Positions 60,715 through 64,000 of a DNA stretch of 64,000 bases are shown one piece after another; the stretch's first letter is position 1, and the number at the start of each line of letters is the position of its first letter. Below the pieces are notes generated by a model that saw only the letters and a list, made by a program, of their open reading frames with translations, had not been told where the DNA came from and ran no database searches. A program made the translations under genes and the position numbers. Location of the stretch: assembly GCF_937958065.1 (NCBI RefSeq), contig NZ_CALFXI010000119.1, positions 15,224 through 79,223 on the forward strand. The letters are read 5' to 3'. The stretch comes from an uncultured Steroidobacter sp. GTDB lineage: Bacteria; Pseudomonadota; Gammaproteobacteria; Steroidobacterales; Steroidobacteraceae.

Positions 60715-61538
60715 GGGGCGTTGATGTCCGGCGAGTCGCGCACGACCCGGCCGTCTTCCTCCAGTTTCAACAGATGAGCCAGCAGCGAGCCTTTCGCCAC
60801 CGGGTGCAGACGGGGATCGACGTCGTCGTACACGCTGACGACCAATGTATCCACGGTCGCGGTGCCGAGGCGGCCGAGCCTTTCGACAACCTTGGCCTCG
60901 CGCTGCAGGCGATGCGCGACGATTCGAACGATCTCGCCCTGCGCGTCCTCGATCGTCAGGCCGTGACCCGGCGCAATGCGAGTCACCGGCTCCTTCTGCA
61001 AGCGCGCGAGCGAGCGCAGGTAGTCCCCCATGCTGCCATCCGGCGGACCGATCACGACCGTCGATCCCTGCATCAGATGATCGCCGGTGAACAACAGCCC
61101 GGTGCCTTCGAGCAGATAACAAAGGTGATTCGACGCATGCCCCGGCGTATGCAGGACCCGCAGCGTGAGCGAGCCGATGGGCACCCGATCGCCGTCGCTC
61201 AGCTGTTTGCTCGGCGAGAAGCCCGAATCCTGCCGACCATGCACGGGTGCCGGTTTGCCCATCACTGTCGCGCCTGTCGCCTCGGCAAGCGCTCTCGCAG
61301 CGGGCGAATGATCCGGATGCGTGTGCGTGGCGAGCACCGCATCGATACGGCCACCCGTTTCCTGCACGATGCGCTCGACGTGGACCGGATCTTCCGGCCC
61401 GGGATCGATCACGACGTAACGCTCGTGACCGACCAGATACGTGTTGGTGCCCGGCCCTGTCATGAAACCGGGATTGCGTGCCACGAGCCGGCGCACGCCG
61501 GGAGCGATGGTGTCGAGTTGTCCGGAGCTGAGCGACAT
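60681..61538 (-). CDS. Metallo-beta-lactamase-fold hydrolase (LACTB2-like)
   Basis: 285 residues. Metal motif THTHPDHS, then HTPGHASNHLCYLLE, FTGDHLM and APGHG, followed by a winged-helix-like C-terminal segment (EEDGRVVRDSPD). This arrangement matches the LACTB2/glyoxalase-II-like group, often RNA or thioester hydrolases. The start at 61538 (MSLSSGQLDTIAPG) is typical. Its 3' end overlaps the ModF-like start, so the two are cotranscribed. Confidence 0.88.
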   Translation of the reverse strand: MSLSSGQLDTIAPGVRRLVARNPGFMTGPGTNTYLVGHERYVVIDPGPEDPVHVERIVQETGGRIDAVLATHTHPDHSPAARALAEATGATVMGKPAPVHGRQDSGFSPSKQLSDGDRVPIGSLTLRVLHTPGHASNHLCYLLEGTGLLFTGDHLMQGSTVVIGPPDGSMGDYLRSLARLQKEPVTRIAPGHGLTIEDAQGEIVRIVAHRLQREAKVVERLGRLGTATVDTLVVSVYDDVDPRLHPVAKGSLLAHLLKLEEDGRVVRDSPDINAPWSLQNPPTPR

Positions 61539-61715
61539 GGCTGCAAGATTATCACCCCGCGCAGCGCATCGCCCGTTGCCGGGGTCGGCAGCGATCGCAG
61601 GGCCGACACGAAATGCGCCGACAAGGTATGATCGCGCCGGCACAGAAGGCTTCCAGAATAGTTTGCGGCGCCAGGGCGGCAGCACCGGCGCAAAGCGGCA
61701 GGAGCAACGGCGAGC

Positions 61716-62801
61716 GTGACCCTCACCATCATTCTGATTGCAGCCACGATCGGTCTGGCCGTGTTCATGGTTGCCATGCGCGGCTCGGCAAGCTCGTCGA
61801 ATCGTGGTTCGGTCGCCACCGACGCTCGCGGCGAAACGCTCAGCATGCCGGCACCACGTATCGGTGATGGCCCGCCCTTCGAAACGGAAGCCACCGCCAG
61901 CGCCTACGCCGAATGTTACAAGCTGGCCTTCAGCGTGCCGGGCTTCGACTACGCGATCTCGGGACAGCACGCCGAGATCCTGCAGAAGGTCAACCACAAC
62001 GCCGCGGCCGCGGTTCATCAGCGAGAATATTTTCCGCGCCGCCCGATGCTGCTGCCCAAGCTCATGCAGGCGCTGAACGACGACGAAAGCACTCGGCGCG
62101 AACTGGTGCAGCTCATTCTCGAAGACCCCGCGCTGGCGGGCAGCGCTCTGCAGCGAGCCAACAGTGCCGCATATCGCTATTCACCCGAGCCGGTGGACAG
62201 CCTCGATCGCGCCGTCGTGGTGCTCGGTACCGACGGTCTGCGCAGCCTGTTGGCGGCAGCCCTGCTGCAGCCGGTGTTCCGCCAACCGAAGGGCCATTTC
62301 GATCACTTCGCCGCCGTCACTTGGGAACATGCGCAACGCACCGCCGCCGCGGCTGAAGCGTGCGCACGATCGATGGGCAACGCCGATCCATTCATTGCGC
62401 AATTGATCGGCCTGCTCGGACCGCTGGCGCGCATCGTGCTGTTTCGACTGACGATGGAAACATATCGCGAATACCCGGACCTCGAGCCGCGCGCCGAAGT
62501 ATTCATTCGCGCCATGCAGATGCAGGCACCGAACGTGGCCGGCTTCATCGCGGCCACCTGGGAGCTGTCGGATCCTTCGATCCGCGCTTTGCAGGAACAG
62601 ACGGACAAGGTGCCGCCGGGACACATGAGCCCGCTCGGCCAGGCCCTCTATTTCGGCGAGCTGTGTGGCGCCCTGACGCTGCTGACCAGGCGGGGCACTT
62701 ATGCCGAGGAAGGCGCCCAGACACTGCTGATGGAACAAGGCCTGACGCGCCGGATCACTCAGGACGTCTGGCAGGCCGCGCACCGGGCCGTGGAAGCATA
62801 G
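61716..62801 (+). CDS. HDOD-domain protein with N-terminal membrane anchor
   Basis: 361 residues. A GTG start is followed by one membrane helix (LTIILIAATIGLAVFMVAM). The HDOD domain spans about residues 110-310: LPKLMQALNDDE, EDPALAGSALQRANSAAYRYSP, SLDRAVVVLGTDGLRSLL, IGLLGPLARIVLF. It is a likely signalling scaffold, second of its kind in the window and without the GAF domain. TATGAT (61627-61632) is a candidate -10 about 84 bases upstream. Confidence 0.85.
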   Translation: MTLTIILIAATIGLAVFMVAMRGSASSSNRGSVATDARGETLSMPAPRIGDGPPFETEATASAYAECYKLAFSVPGFDYAISGQHAEILQKVNHNAAAAVHQREYFPRRPMLLPKLMQALNDDESTRRELVQLILEDPALAGSALQRANSAAYRYSPEPVDSLDRAVVVLGTDGLRSLLAAALLQPVFRQPKGHFDHFAAVTWEHAQRTAAAAEACARSMGNADPFIAQLIGLLGPLARIVLFRLTMETYREYPDLEPRAEVFIRAMQMQAPNVAGFIAATWELSDPSIRALQEQTDKVPPGHMSPLGQALYFGELCGALTLLTRRGTYAEEGAQTLLMEQGLTRRITQDVWQAAHRAVEA

Positions 62802-62875
62802 CGCCGGAACCGTACCCGGAACCGTGCCATGACGGCAGCCGTTCATTGCATATCGCAGTGAACGAGGGATTGCTC

Positions 62876-63040
62876 ATGGCTGATGAGCCTGCACACCTGT
62901 CCCAACGCCCGCCGCCGGGCCTGCACCGACTGCTGAATTACGGGCGCGAGCAGGGTAAAGTGGGTTGGATCCTGCTGTGGCTGCTGGGCGTGCCGATCCC
63001 GATCCTGTTGCTGCTGTTTCTGGTACGCGGCTGCACCTAG
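62876..63040 (+). CDS. Small conserved-type membrane protein (54 residues)
   Basis: The ATG at 62876 has GAGGG 7 bases upstream. A polar N-terminus (QRPPPGLHRLLNYGREQGK) leads to one membrane helix (GWILLWLLGVPIPILLLLFL) and ends RGCT. I recall similar short proteins in other Gammaproteobacteria, but the function is unknown. Confidence 0.7.
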   Translation: MADEPAHLSQRPPPGLHRLLNYGREQGKVGWILLWLLGVPIPILLLLFLVRGCT

Positions 63041-63080
63041 CCCGGCTGGCTGATATTTCCTACTCGGAGCACCGTCGCTC

Positions 63081-63437
63081 ATGCTGGTCACCTTTCGCTC
63101 CACCGCGACTGAATCCATCACCATGTTCGAGGACGTTGCGGTCCAGTTGCTGAAGCTGATGGGCGCCACCGGACGCATTCCCGGCGCGCTCGGTCCCGAA
63201 GACGTGCCGCTGGCCCTGCGACAGCTGGAACGTGCCACCGAGCAGATCAAGGCCGGCACGCACGTGACGCCGGCCCGCCCGGCCGACAACGAAGACGCCA
63301 GGCACGAGGACGAGGACGACGACGAGGATCGCGAACCCCCGGTGGATCTGGCCACGCGCGCCGTGCCCCTGTTGAGCATCCTCAAGCGAGCCGCCGCCGC
63401 CAACGCCGAGCTGGTCTGGGAAGCCAAGGGTAAATAG
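63081..63437 (+). CDS. DUF1840-family protein
   Basis: 118 residues. The N-terminus MLVTFRSTATESITMFEDVAVQLLKLMG is the family hallmark, and the acidic stretch HEDEDDDEDRE lies in the middle before a conserved RAVPLLSILKRA segment. Function is unknown. It follows the small membrane gene by 40 bases and may be cotranscribed. Confidence 0.85.
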   Translation: MLVTFRSTATESITMFEDVAVQLLKLMGATGRIPGALGPEDVPLALRQLERATEQIKAGTHVTPARPADNEDARHEDEDDDEDREPPVDLATRAVPLLSILKRAAAANAELVWEAKGK

Positions 63438-63519
63438 TTCGGTCCGGTCCCTCGCCCTCTGGCGACCCCAAGCGGAGCGGGTGCTAAACTGACCCGCTTG
63501 GATTTTTGGGGAGCCGTTC

Positions 63520-64000
63520 ATGGGCCGTATTTTCGAAGTCAGAAAGCACGCGATGTTCGCGCGCTGGAACCGGATGGCGAAGCAATTCGCCCGCATCGGC
63601 AAGGACATCACCATCGCCGTGAAGAACGGCGGCCCCGACCCCGCCTCCAACCCGGCCCTGCGGCGCGTGATCCAGAACTCGCGCGCCGTCAACATGCCCA
63701 AGGACAAGGTCGAAGCGGCGATCAAGCGCGCCTCCGGCAAGGACGCGACCAACTTCACCGAAATCCTCTACGAGGGCTACGCGCCGCACGGGGTCGCCGT
63801 GCTGGTGGAAACCGCCACCGACAACCCGACCCGTACCGTCGCCAACGTGCGCAGCATCTTCACCAAGCACGAGGGCAACCTGGGCACGGCCAACAGCGTC
63901 AGCTTTCAGTTCAAGAAGATGGGCGTGTTCCGCCTGAATCCCGAAGGCATCGACCAGGACGACCTGGAGCTGTACCTGATCGACCACGGCCTGGAGGAAA
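63520..64000 (+). CDS. YebC/PmpR-family protein (3' end cut by the window)
   Basis: The frame is open to the window edge, 160 codons visible of about 240 expected. The N-terminus is MGRIFEVRKHAMFARWNRMAK, the variant seen in one YebC branch, where classical YebC has MAGHSKWANIKHRK. Core segments are GGPDPASNPALRRVIQNSRAVNMPKD and YEGYAPHGVAVLVE. Family members are DNA-binding regulators or, more recently, translation factors easing proline stalls. GGGGAG lies 4 bases upstream of the ATG. Confidence 0.9.
   Translation, partial: MGRIFEVRKHAMFARWNRMAKQFARIGKDITIAVKNGGPDPASNPALRRVIQNSRAVNMPKDKVEAAIKRASGKDATNFTEILYEGYAPHGVAVLVETATDNPTRTVANVRSIFTKHEGNLGTANSVSFQFKKMGVFRLNPEGIDQDDLELYLIDHGLEE

Overview
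The window is about 64 kb of GC-rich chromosome from a Gammaproteobacterium. The gene set (a single-chain 180 kDa-type NAD-glutamate dehydrogenase, a xanthan/methanolan-like exopolysaccharide cluster, HmgA/HppD tyrosine catabolism, PrmC, MtgA, YebC) would suit the Xanthomonadales/Nevskiales/Steroidobacter neighbourhood. That placement is an inference from gene content; no rRNA gene is present to settle it. I see no intact insertion sequence, prophage, CRISPR array or tRNA gene.

Region 1 (1-16.3 kb) is mostly central metabolism. It opens with prmC (5' end cut) and ppiB, then a small outer-membrane beta-barrel gene and mtgA. A leftward operon hppD-hmgA-fah for tyrosine/homogentisate breakdown lies divergent from a marR gene, with a near-perfect palindrome between them. 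Next come rightward E1alpha-E1beta-E2 genes of a 2-oxoacid dehydrogenase complex (no E3 here), the very long NAD-glutamate dehydrogenase, and gpmA.

Region 2 (16.3-33.3 kb) is a large exopolysaccharide locus with a Wzx/Wzy layout. It holds a small exported protein, a GumD-like initiating phosphoglycosyltransferase, a GumB/EpsE-like export protein, a GumC/EpsF-like chain-length protein, an EpsG-like P-loop protein whose Walker A lysine is a cysteine, a polymerase, four glycosyltransferases, a phosphoribosyltransferase-HAD fusion, an opposite-strand GH16 glycanase, an acyltransferase, a flippase and an EpsL-like outer-membrane barrel. Most genes overlap or are tightly spaced. One hairpin lies inside the operon and another closes it.

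Region 3 (33.4-48.6 kb) is a mosaic of short, mostly monocistronic accessory genes. They include an exported M81 peptidase, a methyltransferase, a TonB-like protein, a beta-lactamase-fold hydrolase whose start lies in a 12-bp tandem repeat, two FtsX-like permeases without an ATPase, an AraC/SDR divergent pair, cupin, YdeI, cyclase, a GHL-type hydrolase, a 2OG-Fe(II) oxygenase and a DUF3025 protein.

Region 4 (48.8-64 kb) holds an HDOD-GAF protein and then a leftward thiamine-salvage operon under a TPP riboswitch: TonB receptor, YkoF-like thiamine-binding protein, PnuC/PnuT-type permease and an APH-fold kinase. A REP-like palindrome, phzF, a stand-alone EF-G gene with an altered switch I, a second serine hydrolase, a ModF-like double ATPase, a metallo-beta-lactamase-fold hydrolase, a second HDOD protein, two small conserved genes and a truncated yebC-family gene follow.

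The most unusual points are the lysine-less kinase-like protein and the PRTase-HAD fusion in the exopolysaccharide locus, the complete riboswitch-led thiamine uptake operon, the E2 with a substituted catalytic aspartate, and several well-formed palindromes and hairpins at regulatory positions.
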